64,000 nt of DNA from Paraburkholderia sp. UYCP14C (GTDB taxonomy: Bacteria; Pseudomonadota; Gammaproteobacteria; Burkholderiales; Burkholderiaceae), in NCBI RefSeq assembly GCF_004197395.1, contig NZ_SELS01000018.1, forward strand, positions 1 through 64,000. Reading direction: 5' to 3'. The notes beneath the pieces were generated by a model that saw only the letters and a program-made list of their open reading frames with translations, searched no databases and was not told where the DNA came from. Shown piece after piece: positions 42,270 through 51,168 of this stretch. Position numbers and translations under genes: made by a program. Numbering within the stretch: position 1 is the stretch's first letter; every line of letters begins with the position of its first letter.

Positions 42270-43808
42270 ATGAAGCCGATCTGGATAGTAGACGACGATC
42301 AATCAATTCGCTGGGTGCTCGAGAAAGCGCTGGCGCGCGAGAACTTCGCGACGCGCAGCTTCGCGAACGTGCGCGAAGCGTCGGCCGCGCTCGATCACGA
42401 CAGCCCCCAGGTGCTGGTCTCCGATATCCGCATGCCCGGCGGCTCCGGGCTGGAGTTGCTGCAAACCGTACGCGACAAGGTGCCGGGCTTGCCGGTCATC
42501 ATCATGACCGCGTTCTCGGATCTCGACAGCGCGGTCGCCGCATTCCAGGGCGGCGCGTTCGAGTATCTCGCGAAGCCGTTCGACGTCGACAAGGCCGTCG
42601 AGCTGATTCGCCGCGCGGTCGACGAAAGCATGCGCGGCGAGCAGACATGGGACGAGCGCGTCGCCGAAGCGCCCGAGATGCTCGGCCAGGCACCCGCGAT
42701 GCAGGACATGTTTCGCGCGATCGGCCGGCTGTCGCATTCGGCGGCCACCGTGCTCATTACCGGCGAATCAGGCACCGGGAAGGAACTGGTCGCGCGTGCG
42801 TTGCACCGACATAGCCCACGCGCGAACGGCCCCTTCATCGCGTTGAACACGGCCGCGATCCCGAAAGATCTGCTGGAGTCCGAACTGTTCGGTCACGAGC
42901 GCGGGGCGTTCACGGGCGCGCAGGCGATGCGCCAGGGGCGCTTCGAGCAGGCCGAGAACGGCACGCTGTTTCTCGACGAAATCGGCGACATGCCGTTCGA
43001 TCTGCAGACGCGCCTGTTGCGCGTGCTGTCGGACGGGCAGTTCTATCGCGTGGGTGGCCACAATCCGTTGCGCTCGAACGTGCGTGTGATCGCGGCGACC
43101 CACCAGAACCTCGAATCGCGTGTGCGGCAGGGCCTGTTTCGCGAGGACCTGTATCACCGTCTGAACGTGATCCGTCTGCGCTTGCCCGCGTTGCGCGAGC
43201 GCAGCGAAGACATCCCGCTGCTCACGCGTCATTTCCTGCAGAAGAGCGCGCGTGATCTCGGCGTCGAACCGAAGCGCGTGTCCGACGAGGCGCTCGCGTA
43301 TCTCGCGTCGCTGCCGTTTCCGGGCAACGTGCGGCAGCTCGAGAACCTCGCGAACTGGCTCACCGTGATGGCGCCCGCGCAGACGATCGAGATCAAGGAT
43401 CTGCCGCCCGATCTGGTTCCCGCGCACGGCGCCGGGAGCGAGCCGGGTGCCGCTGCCGCTGCCGGCGCGACGACGGACGGTGCCGTCGCGGCCAATGCGG
43501 GATACGCGAGCGGCGCACCGCTCGTGGGCACGAACGGCAACACGCTCGTGCATCCGGGCGGTGCGGCCGGGGTGTCGGTCGCCGCGGCGCTCAGCGCATG
43601 GGAAGGCGGTTTGCGTACCGAGGTCGCGCGCATGCTGCGCGAGAACGCGGCCGACGTGATGGACGAACTCGCGCGCCGCTTCGAAGCGGCCGTGATCCGC
43701 GAGGCGCTCGACTTCACGCGCGGCCGCAAGGTCGAGGCGGCCGAGCGGCTCGGCATCGGCCGCAATACGATTACGCGCAAGATTCAGGAATTGAATCTCG
43801 AACCTTGA
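42270..43808 (+). CDS. ntrC: Nitrogen regulation response regulator NtrC (GlnG)
   Basis: Predicted 512-residue sigma-54 activator. Residues 1-120 are the receiver with the phosphate-accepting aspartate in [11 protein letters not shown]. The AAA+ domain has Walker [12 protein letters not shown] and the sigma-54 contact loop ERGAFTGAQ near residue 212. The C-terminal Fis-type helix-turn-helix ends in [26 protein letters not shown]. Between the last two lies an unusually long Ala/Gly-rich linker, about residues 385-440. It is translated 37 bp after ntrB and should activate the glnA promoter upstream. Confidence 0.96.
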   Translation: MKPIWIVDDDQSIRWVLEKALARENFATRSFANVREASAALDHDSPQVLVSDIRMPGGSGLELLQTVRDKVPGLPVIIMTAFSDLDSAVAAFQGGAFEYLAKPFDVDKAVELIRRAVDESMRGEQTWDERVAEAPEMLGQAPAMQDMFRAIGRLSHSAATVLITGESGTGKELVARALHRHSPRANGPFIALNTAAIPKDLLESELFGHERGAFTGAQAMRQGRFEQAENGTLFLDEIGDMPFDLQTRLLRVLSDGQFYRVGGHNPLRSNVRVIAATHQNLESRVRQGLFREDLYHRLNVIRLRLPALRERSEDIPLLTRHFLQKSARDLGVEPKRVSDEALAYLASLPFPGNVRQLENLANWLTVMAPAQTIEIKDLPPDLVPAHGAGSEPGAAAAAGATTDGAVAANAGYASGAPLVGTNGNTLVHPGGAAGVSVAAALSAWEGGLRTEVARMLRENAADVMDELARRFEAAVIREALDFTRGRKVEAAERLGIGRNTITRKIQELNLEP

Positions 43809-43840
43809 CGCGCTGGTGTTGAGCGATCCTGCATCGCAGG

Positions 43841-43872
43841 CGAAGGCGGCTCAGGCCGCCTTCGTCGTTTTT
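43841..43872 (+). terminator. Rho-independent terminator after ntrC
   Basis: CGAAGGCGGC (43841-43850) pairs with GCCGCCTTCG (43855-43864), followed by a T-rich run ending in TTTTT. Confidence 0.85.
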
Positions 43873-43948
43873 GCGTCGCGCCGCGCGGCAAACCGGCAAG
43901 CACCGCGCACGAGGCATAATCATCGCTGTTCCGATCCAACAGCCGACG

Positions 43949-46075
43949 ATGCCAGCTTCTTCCGCTCCTCCCGCTCCTCCCGCTCCGTTCGAGTGGCCGC
44001 TTTCCCCCGATCCCTTCCTGTCGCTCGAAGAGCTGTACGACGCCGACGCGCTCGCATGGGTCGAGGCGCAGAATGCGCGCACGCGCGCGGCGTGGTGCAG
44101 CGGCGCGTCGTTCGACACGCTCAGAGGCCGGCTCGCCGATGCCTATCTGCCGCGCGAGCGTCCGGTGATTCCGGATCGCTGGAAGGACTGGGCTTACGAT
44201 CTGTGGCAGGACGAGCGCAATCCGCGCGGCATCTGGCGACGCACCACGTGGGCCGCATGGCGCAACGGTGCGCGGGAGTGGCAGAACCTGCTCGACTTCG
44301 ACGCGCTCGGCGCGGCCGAAGGCAAGCCGTGGGTCTGCGTCGATCTCGACATTCTCTATCCGGACGGCGACCGCGCGCTGATCACGATGTCGCCGGGCGG
44401 CTCGGATGCGCTCGTCGTGCGCGAGTTCGATCTCGACGCGCAGCGTTTCGTCGACGCTGGCTTCGCGATCGCGAAGGCGGGCAAGCACACGGTGTCGTGG
44501 ATCGATCGCGACACGCTCTACGTCGGCTGGGACAACGGGCGCAAGACGTTGACGCGCTCCGGCTATCCGCGCGATGTGCGGCGCTGGACCCGCGGCACCG
44601 CGCTCGCCGATGCGCCCGTCGTGTTTCGCGGCGAGTTTGGCGACATCGGCGTGGAGGCGCATTACGATCCGGTCGATCGCCGGCATACGGTGACGAGCAG
44701 TGTCGACTTTTTCGATTCGCACACCTATTACCTCGACGCCGTGAGCGACGCCTGGCATCGTTACGACGTGCCGTCGCACGTCGCGGTGGGTGCGTGGCAG
44801 GGTTGGCTGCTGCTCGAGCCGCGGCTCGACTGGGACTGCGAGTGGGACGGCAAGCTCGTGCGCCATCCGGGCGGCGCGCTGCTCGCGATTCGCGAGGACG
44901 CATTTCTGCGCGGCGAGCGCGACGTAACGCCGCTCTTCACGCCGACGCCGCTGACCTCGGCCTGCGACTGGTCGCATACGCGGCATCATCTGATCGTGTC
45001 GTATCTCGACGATGTGCGCGGCAAGACCCTGATCTGGACGCCGTCGCAGCGCGAGGACGGCGCATGGCACTGGCGCGAGCGCATGTTCGCGTCGCGCGGC
45101 GACGCGCAGGTCGATGTGTCGCCGGTCGAGTCGACGCTGAACGACGAAGTGTTCGTCGACACCGACGATTATCTGCAACCGCCAGCCTACTGGCTGTCCG
45201 ATCTCGCGCCCGACGAGCCCGGCGAGTGGGAGTTGCTCGACCGCTGGCCGACACAGTTCGACGCGACGCAGGTTGCCGTGACGCGCGGACATGCGGTATC
45301 GGCCGATGGCACGCGGGTGCCGTACACGGTGATTGGACCGGCGCAAGCATCGTCATCGCCGGGCGATGAAAAGCCGCCGCGTCCGTGTCTGCTGAGCGGC
45401 TACGGCGGCTTCGCGATTCCGCTGCTGCCGAGCTATCTGACGGGGCAGGGCATCGGCTGGCTCGAACGCGGCGGCGTTTACGTGGTCGCGCATATTCGCG
45501 GCGGCGGCGAGTTCGGCACGCGCTGGCACACGGCGGCGCAGGGCGAGGATCGCCAGCGTGCATTCGATGATTTCATCGCGGTCGCCGAAGCGCTGATCGC
45601 GACCGGCGTGACCAGCGCCGCGCAGCTCGGCATTCAGGGCGGCAGCAACGGCGGTCTGCTGGTGGCCACCTGCATGGTGCAGCGGCCGCAGCTATTCGGC
45701 GCGGTTGTGTGCGAGGTGCCGTTGCTCGATATGAGCCGCTATCACCTGCTGCATGCGGGCGCTTCGTGGATCGACGAGTACGGCGACCCTGACGAACCCG
45801 ACGAAGCGCGCGCGCTGGCCGCGTATTCGCCGTATCACAACCTCGCGGCGGGCGTGATGTATCCGCCGGTGCTGTTCACGACGTCGACCGCCGACGATCG
45901 TGTGCATCCCGGCCACGCGCGCAAGATGGCCGCGCGCATGCAGGCGCTGGGTGCGCAGCAGGTGTGGTATCGGGAGAATACGGAGGGCGGACACGGCGGC
46001 TCCGATGAGCTGGAGCAGGCCGAGCATGATGCGATGGTGTTCGGCTTCTTGTGGAGTGTGCTGGGCGACGCTTGA
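43949..46075 (+). CDS. Prolyl oligopeptidase family (S9) serine peptidase
   Basis: Predicted 708-residue enzyme. The N-terminal two thirds form the seven-bladed propeller that guards the active site; the C-terminal third is an alpha/beta-hydrolase. The triad is visible: Ser in GIQGGSNGGLLVA near residue 565, Asp in TSTADDRVHP, His in TEGGHGGSDE. The start is the ATG at 43949. An extension of 26 codons upstream would run into the sequence behind the ntrC terminator. No signal peptide is seen, so it is probably cytosolic and trims short proline-containing peptides. It stands alone between two terminators. Confidence 0.9.
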   Translation: MPASSAPPAPPAPFEWPLSPDPFLSLEELYDADALAWVEAQNARTRAAWCSGASFDTLRGRLADAYLPRERPVIPDRWKDWAYDLWQDERNPRGIWRRTTWAAWRNGAREWQNLLDFDALGAAEGKPWVCVDLDILYPDGDRALITMSPGGSDALVVREFDLDAQRFVDAGFAIAKAGKHTVSWIDRDTLYVGWDNGRKTLTRSGYPRDVRRWTRGTALADAPVVFRGEFGDIGVEAHYDPVDRRHTVTSSVDFFDSHTYYLDAVSDAWHRYDVPSHVAVGAWQGWLLLEPRLDWDCEWDGKLVRHPGGALLAIREDAFLRGERDVTPLFTPTPLTSACDWSHTRHHLIVSYLDDVRGKTLIWTPSQREDGAWHWRERMFASRGDAQVDVSPVESTLNDEVFVDTDDYLQPPAYWLSDLAPDEPGEWELLDRWPTQFDATQVAVTRGHAVSADGTRVPYTVIGPAQASSSPGDEKPPRPCLLSGYGGFAIPLLPSYLTGQGIGWLERGGVYVVAHIRGGGEFGTRWHTAAQGEDRQRAFDDFIAVAEALIATGVTSAAQLGIQGGSNGGLLVATCMVQRPQLFGAVVCEVPLLDMSRYHLLHAGASWIDEYGDPDEPDEARALAAYSPYHNLAAGVMYPPVLFTTSTADDRVHPGHARKMAARMQALGAQQVWYRENTEGGHGGSDELEQAEHDAMVFGFLWSVLGDA

Positions 46076-46085
46076 AGCGATACTC

Positions 46086-46109
46086 AAGCGAGGCAGCGCT
46101 GCCTCGCTT
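46086..46109. terminator. Bidirectional terminator (perfect 24-bp palindrome)
   Basis: AAGCGAGGCAGC (46086-46097) is followed directly by its complement GCTGCCTCGCTT. It lies between the S9 peptidase gene and the facing exonuclease III gene. Confidence 0.75.
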
Positions 46110-46159
46110 CGTCGCTGCTTTCCGAATCAACCCGGGATCGACCCGGACTCGACCCGGGA

Positions 46160-46936
46160 TCAACCGAGCTGCGCGAACACCGGCGCGTGATCCGACGGCT
46201 GCTCCCACTTGCGCGGCAGCTTGTCGATGTCGCACGCCGAGCAGATCTCCGCGAGTGCCTTCGACAGCAGGATGTGATCGATGCGCAGCCCCGCGTTGCG
46301 ACGGAACGCCATCATCCGGTAGTCCCACCACGAATAGATTTTCTCCTGCTGCTCGAACTGGCGGAACGCGTCGAGCAGACCGAGGCCGATCAGACGCACG
46401 AACGCCGCGCGTTCCTCCGGCGATACCAGATTCTGACCTTCCCATGCCTTCGGATCGTGCACGTCGCGATCTTCAGGCGCGATGTTGTAGTCGCCGAGCA
46501 AGGCGAGCTTCGGATGCAGCGTCATCTCGGTTGCGAGCCAGTCGTGCAGTGCGTCGAGCCAGCGCAGCTTGTACGCGAACTTGTCGGTGCCGGGCGCCTG
46601 GCCGTTCGGAAAATACGCGGAGACGATGCGCACGCCGTCGATGGTCGCCGCGATCACGCGCTGCTGCGGATCCTCGAAACCGGGGATATTGCGCACGATG
46701 CTGTTTTCGTCGACGTTCAAACCTTCGCGCACCAGAATGCCGACACCGTTATAGGTTTTTTGACCCGCGTACCAGCTGCGATAGCCGACTGCTTCGAGTT
46801 CGGCGCGCGGAAATTTTTCGTCGGGGAGCTTCAGTTCCTGCAGGCACAGCACGTCGGTGCCGCTGCTCGCGAGCCAGTCGATGACGTGTTGCTGGCGGAC
46901 TTTGAGGGAGTTGACGTTCCAGGTGGCGATTTTCAC
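46160..46936 (-). CDS. xth: Exodeoxyribonuclease III
   Basis: Predicted 258-residue DNA-repair nuclease that cuts at abasic sites and trims 3' ends. Motifs of the ExoIII/AP-endonuclease family: KIATWNVNSLKVR at the start, CLQELKLPDEKFP (metal-binding Glu), YFPNGQAPGTDKF, LLGDYNIAPEDRDVHDP, and the final LRIDHIL and SDHAPVFAQL with the catalytic Asp-His pair. The start is a GTG at 46936, where the conserved N terminus begins. TATAAT on the minus strand at 46979-46974 is a likely -10 element. The gene faces the S9 peptidase gene across a palindromic terminator. Confidence 0.95.
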   Translation of the reverse strand: MKIATWNVNSLKVRQQHVIDWLASSGTDVLCLQELKLPDEKFPRAELEAVGYRSWYAGQKTYNGVGILVREGLNVDENSIVRNIPGFEDPQQRVIAATIDGVRIVSAYFPNGQAPGTDKFAYKLRWLDALHDWLATEMTLHPKLALLGDYNIAPEDRDVHDPKAWEGQNLVSPEERAAFVRLIGLGLLDAFRQFEQQEKIYSWWDYRMMAFRRNAGLRIDHILLSKALAEICSACDIDKLPRKWEQPSDHAPVFAQLG

Positions 46937-47031
46937 GAAGATATCCGATGCGAGCGTGATGAGAGCAACGCCGATTATAGCGGGGGCCTCACCGGCGCAA
47001 AGTCGGCGCCTGCCAGTCGCCCGCGCGCTGT

Positions 47032-48372
47032 TCACATGCCGAGATAGTAGCGCCACAGCACCGTCGACGCGGTCAGGAACGCACTGATCGCAAGGAATCC
47101 ACCACAGACGACCAGTTGAGCCATCGCGCGCCTTTCGCTCGTCGATTGGCTGCCAAGTCCATAGGCGACGAGCAGTGCCGGCGCGGTGAAGTAGCGGCCC
47201 TGCACACCGACGATGAATTGGGCGGGCTGATCCGTCCATGTGATCAGCATGGCCAGGAACGCGAGCCCGAGTGCCGCGGCCGCGCAGAAAATCGGCAACC
47301 AGCGCGCGCAGCGCGACACATCGCGCGAGAACGAGATCGCCGCGGCGACGATCAGCGCCACGGCGGCCGACAGATAGATCGAAGCCGGCATCGGCGTATC
47401 GAGCCATCCGAGAATGCCGACGAACGAGTGCCAGTAGAAAGCCAGGTACCCGGGGTCCGAGAGCGTACGCGCGAATACCGCAATCAGCTCCATCGGATGA
47501 TGCGCGTACATCGACAGGATCTGTCCGGTGCTCATCGAGCGCGGGTGGCCCATGTTCACGACGCCGAGCCCGTGGATGATCCAGGCGAGCGCGCCGAGCG
47601 TGGCGATAGCGGTCACGACCAGCGCGCGCCGGTCACGGCGCACCCAGAACACGGAAGCGGGGAATAGCGCAATCGGGAAAAGTTGTGGTCGACTCGACAT
47701 CACGAGGAAGGCCGACAGGATCAACAGTACGCCCATCCATGTGGGAAAGCTCCGCTCGCGTTCGAGTCCGTGCCGGAAAAGACTGGCCGACAGGATCAGC
47801 CACGCGATCGAGATGCCGTCCTGGGTAGCGCTGGCAATCTGGAACATCGTCATGGGCAGCGCCAGCACGCAAATCACGAGTGCGTTCGGCCGGAAGATCT
47901 GGAACGACAGCGCAAGCAACGCGGCGATGGCCGCGAGCGACGCGGCGCGCGCAAGGCGGTACGAAGTGCCGACGCGCAGATTGAGCGTCTGGCCGATTCG
48001 CAGACCGATGGCCTGCGGAATATACGCGAGCGGAAAGTAGGGCGATGCGTTCGGCATCGGGTCGAAGCTTCGCGTACCTGACCATCGGATCTCGTTCGCG
48101 TCGTGGATCGTTTGGGGCGTCAACGTCGTGTGCGGCTTGTTCGCTACGGCGTTCAGATAGGCCGCCATGAAATCCTTGAGCCCGTCGTCGATGTCGCCGC
48201 CGGTGGATTGACCCGACGGCGTGTGCACGTGCGACCCGATCGATAGCAGATAGGCGCGCTTCAGGTGGTCCCCCTCGTCCGGCGATTGCATGGGCGGGAT
48301 GATGGCCGACAGGATGCTGCCGAGAATAACGATCGCAAAAAACACGACTGCGCTTTGTTTTAGTTGTCGCAT
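47032..48372 (-). CDS. DUF2142 family polytopic membrane protein
   Basis: Predicted 446-residue inner-membrane protein with 10 or more hydrophobic segments. Family features include PPMQSPDEGDHLKRAYLLS after the first segment and QGRYFTAPALLVAYGL near the end, both typical of DUF2142. These proteins resemble glycosyltransferases that use lipid-linked sugars, and often sit in surface-polysaccharide loci; no such locus is next to it. The ATG at 48372 has no strong ribosome binding site. It is followed 95 bp later by xth, which seems to have its own promoter. Confidence 0.8.
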   Translation of the reverse strand: MRQLKQSAVVFFAIVILGSILSAIIPPMQSPDEGDHLKRAYLLSIGSHVHTPSGQSTGGDIDDGLKDFMAAYLNAVANKPHTTLTPQTIHDANEIRWSGTRSFDPMPNASPYFPLAYIPQAIGLRIGQTLNLRVGTSYRLARAASLAAIAALLALSFQIFRPNALVICVLALPMTMFQIASATQDGISIAWLILSASLFRHGLERERSFPTWMGVLLILSAFLVMSSRPQLFPIALFPASVFWVRRDRRALVVTAIATLGALAWIIHGLGVVNMGHPRSMSTGQILSMYAHHPMELIAVFARTLSDPGYLAFYWHSFVGILGWLDTPMPASIYLSAAVALIVAAAISFSRDVSRCARWLPIFCAAAALGLAFLAMLITWTDQPAQFIVGVQGRYFTAPALLVAYGLGSQSTSERRAMAQLVVCGGFLAISAFLTASTVLWRYYLGM

Positions 48373-48604
48373 GGGTAATTAAGGTCTCGTGGTTGGGGCC
48401 GCGATGATTCGGGCGTGGTCCAAGCCCTGGTGTGGCGATGGGGAACTGCCTTCGGAGATGCGACATTTTACTTGCTGCGTGCCTCGCGCAATGCGTGGAA
48501 TACGGGGCTGTGTCGGGTGTCTGGCAGATCGGATCGGTCTTTACTGATGGCGCAGATGCGGTGTCGCAAATCGCGTGCTCATGCGCAAATGTTCGCGCAA
48601 GGGT

Positions 48605-48633
48605 TTGACATTTTGTCCGCGACCTTATATAAT
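48605..48633 (+). promoter_or_regulatory. Perfect consensus sigma-70 promoter of initiator tRNA
   Basis: TTGACA (48605-48610), exactly 17 bp, TATAAT (48628-48633). Transcription should start near 48640, just before the tRNA at 48647. A fully consensus promoter fits the high demand for this tRNA. Confidence 0.92.
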
Positions 48634-48646
48634 CTTTTTTCTCTGA

Positions 48647-48723
<77 letters not shown>

Positions 48724-48733
48724 AGCATTGTTG

Positions 48734-48766
48734 AAAGCCCGCATCGCGCAAGCCATGCGGGCTTTT
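48734..48766 (+). terminator. Terminator after initiator tRNA
   Basis: AAAGCCCGCAT pairs with ATGCGGGCTTT, followed by T residues, starting 10 bp after the CCA. Confidence 0.88.
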
Positions 48767-48814
48767 TGACGTTCAGCGCTTCACTTTGCTCGTGGCGCAG
48801 TCTGAAGCCCATCA

Positions 48815-49513
48815 TCACTGTTCCCCGATCGCCCAGTCCACTGCCGCATGCGCATGCAACGCCGTGGTATCGAACACAGGCAGCACCGAATCTTCCGGCT
48901 TGATCAGCAGCGTGATCTCCGTGCAACCGAGTATTACCGCCTGCGCGCCACGCGCGGCCAGATGCTCGATCACGCGTTGATAGACTTTGCGCGACCCGTC
49001 GTCCACGTTACCGTGGCATAGCTCGTCGTAAATGATGCGGTGCACGTCCGCGCGCTCGTCGTCATCGGGTACGAGCGTGTCGAGTCCGTAGCGCTCGCGC
49101 AGCCGGCCCGTATAGAACGTCTGCTCCATCGTGTAGCGCGTGCCGAGCAGGCCCACGCGCTCGACGCCCGCCGCGCGCAGCGCCGCGCCGGTCGGATCGG
49201 CGATGTGCAGGAACGGCACCGTGATGGCCCGCTCGATCGATTCGTACACGCGATGCATCGTGTTCGTCGCAAGGATCACGAGATCGGCGCCGCCGCGTTC
49301 GAGCTGGCGCGCGGCGTCGGCCATCTGTTCGCCGAGCGCGTGCCAGTCGCCGGCGCGCTGGTTCGCCTCGATCGACGCGAAATCGACGGTCAGCAGCAGA
49401 CTGCGCGCGTTGTGATGACCGCCTAGCCGCGCCTTCGCGTGGCGGTTCAGCAGCCGGTAATACTCGCTGGACGACTCCCAGCTCATCCCGCCGATCACGC
49501 CGATCGTTTTCAT
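48815..49513 (-). CDS. Aspartate/glutamate racemase family protein (YgeA-like)
   Basis: Predicted 232-residue cytosolic racemase. The N-terminal catalytic cysteine of classical aspartate racemases is Thr83 here (LATNTMH), while the C-terminal Cys197 (GCTEI) is kept. E. coli YgeA, an amino-acid racemase with broad substrates, has the same pair of residues. GVIGGMSWESSSEYY at the start and FLHIADPTG are further family marks. It probably interconverts D and L forms of Asp/Glu-like or related amino acids with one-sided preference. It diverges from the amidohydrolase gene and ends close to the tRNA terminator. Confidence 0.85.
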   Translation of the reverse strand: MKTIGVIGGMSWESSSEYYRLLNRHAKARLGGHHNARSLLLTVDFASIEANQRAGDWHALGEQMADAARQLERGGADLVILATNTMHRVYESIERAITVPFLHIADPTGAALRAAGVERVGLLGTRYTMEQTFYTGRLRERYGLDTLVPDDDERADVHRIIYDELCHGNVDDGSRKVYQRVIEHLAARGAQAVILGCTEITLLIKPEDSVLPVFDTTALHAHAAVDWAIGEQ

Positions 49514-49696
49514 CTGTACGCTCCGTCAATGCATGGCCGAAACGGCGAGTATAGGCGCGTCGCATCGCTGGCCGCCGGTACGGATTGCGCCGCGCGGGCC
49601 GGTACGCATCGGCAACGCTATTCGCAATGAGCGCCCGCATTTTTCTGGCGCCGATAGAATCGTAGCGAGTCCGAACGCGATCAACCGGAGCGATAC

Positions 49697-51013
49697 ATGG
49701 ATCTGATCATCCGCCGCGCGACGCTGCCGCGCAGCGCCGCCCAGCTGTCCCCGCATCACCAGTCTGCGCATCACCGGTCTCCAATCGACATTGGCATCGA
49801 CGCGGGCCGCATCGTCGCGCTCGAGCCGAAGCTGGCCGCGAGCGCGCGCGACGAAATCGACGCGGCAGGTTCGCTCGTCACGCCGGCGTTCGTCGATCCG
49901 CATTTCCATATGGACGCGACGCTGTCGTACGGTTTGCCGCGCGTGAACGCATCGGGCACGCTGCTCGAAGGCATCGCGCTTTGGGGCGAGCTGAAACCCG
50001 ATCTCACGCAGCAAGCGTTGATCGAACGCGCGATGCAGTATTGCGATTGGGCCGTCGCTCGCGGCCTGCTCGCGATCCGCAGCCACGTCGACGTGTGCGA
50101 TCCGCGTCTGCTTGCGGTCGAGGCGTTGCTCGAAGTGAAGCGCCGCGTTGCCCCGTATCTGGATCTGCAACTGGTCGCTTTTCCTCAGGACGGTCTGCTG
50201 CGCAGCGCCGGCGCTTTCGACAACCTGAAGCGCGCGATCGGCATGGGCGTCGACGTGGTCGGCGGCATTCCGCATTTCGAGCGCACGATGGCCGACGGCG
50301 CGCAGTCGGTGCGCATGCTGTGCGAGTACGCGGCCGAGCAGGGCCTGCGCGTCGACATGCATTGCGACGAATCGGACGATCCGCTGTCGCGCCACATCGA
50401 AACGCTCGCGGCCGAAACCCACCGGCTCGGCCTGCACGGACGCGTCGCCGGTTCGCACCTGACGTCGATGCATTCGATGGACAACTACTACGTGAGCAAG
50501 CTGTTGCCGCTGATGCGCGAGTCGGGCGTCGCGGCGATCGCGAATCCGCTGATCAACATCACGCTGCAGGGCCGCAGCGACACCTACCCGAAACGGCGCG
50601 GCATGACGCGCGTGCCGGAGATGCTGGCCGCGGGTATCACGGTCGCATTCGGCCACGATTGCGTGATGGACCCGTGGTACAGCCTCGGTTCGGCCGACAT
50701 GCTCGAAGTCGCGCAGATGGGCCTGCATGTTGCGCAGATGACCAGCGTCGACGGCATGCACGCCTCATTCGACGCGGTGACCGTGAACGCGGCGCGCATT
50801 CTCGGTCTGGACGACTATGGCGTCGCGCCCGGCTGCGCGGCCAATCTCGTCGTGCTCGATGCGCGCGACGAGCTCGAGGCGATCCGTCTGCGCGCCGCGC
50901 GGCTCGCGGTGGTGAGCCGGGGCAGGGTGGTGAGCCGGGCGCCGGCCGCGAGCGCGACGTTATCGCTCGAAGGGCGGCCTGAGCAGGTCGATTTCAAGCT
51001 GCATCGCGCGTAG
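49697..51013 (+). CDS. Cytosine-deaminase-like amidohydrolase
   Basis: Predicted 438-residue cytosolic metal hydrolase. The metal site is seen in FVDPHFHMDATL (His-x-His near residue 70), HCDESDDP with His and Glu/Asp, a later SHLTSMHSMD, and GHDCVMDPWYSLGSADM carrying the last Asp. These motifs and the overall length match CodA-type deaminases. Related enzymes act on cytosine, isoguanine, creatinine or other cyclic ureas, so the exact substrate is open. A short insert after residue 12 (PRSAAQLSPHHQSAHHRSP) is His-rich and unusual. Confidence 0.82.
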   Translation: MDLIIRRATLPRSAAQLSPHHQSAHHRSPIDIGIDAGRIVALEPKLAASARDEIDAAGSLVTPAFVDPHFHMDATLSYGLPRVNASGTLLEGIALWGELKPDLTQQALIERAMQYCDWAVARGLLAIRSHVDVCDPRLLAVEALLEVKRRVAPYLDLQLVAFPQDGLLRSAGAFDNLKRAIGMGVDVVGGIPHFERTMADGAQSVRMLCEYAAEQGLRVDMHCDESDDPLSRHIETLAAETHRLGLHGRVAGSHLTSMHSMDNYYVSKLLPLMRESGVAAIANPLINITLQGRSDTYPKRRGMTRVPEMLAAGITVAFGHDCVMDPWYSLGSADMLEVAQMGLHVAQMTSVDGMHASFDAVTVNAARILGLDDYGVAPGCAANLVVLDARDELEAIRLRAARLAVVSRGRVVSRAPAASATLSLEGRPEQVDFKLHRA

Positions 51014-51037
51014 CGACGTGCGGGTCGCGCATGAATG

Positions 51038-51076
51038 AAAAAACGGCGGCCTGCTCGCGCAGACCGCCGGTCTTTT
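51038..51076. terminator. Bidirectional terminator
   Basis: CGGCGG and CTGC pair with GCAG and CCGCCG (51044-51069, one mismatch). A-rich sequence lies on the left and TCTTTT on the right, so both the amidohydrolase gene and the facing prlC gene can use it. Confidence 0.75.
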
Positions 51077-51168
51077 AACGGCATCGCTCGTTCAGCGCCG
51101 TCTCGTCCACGCCGAACCAACGATCATCGCGACGCCCGAATTGGTCAGTGCGTCGCTCAGTACGTCGC

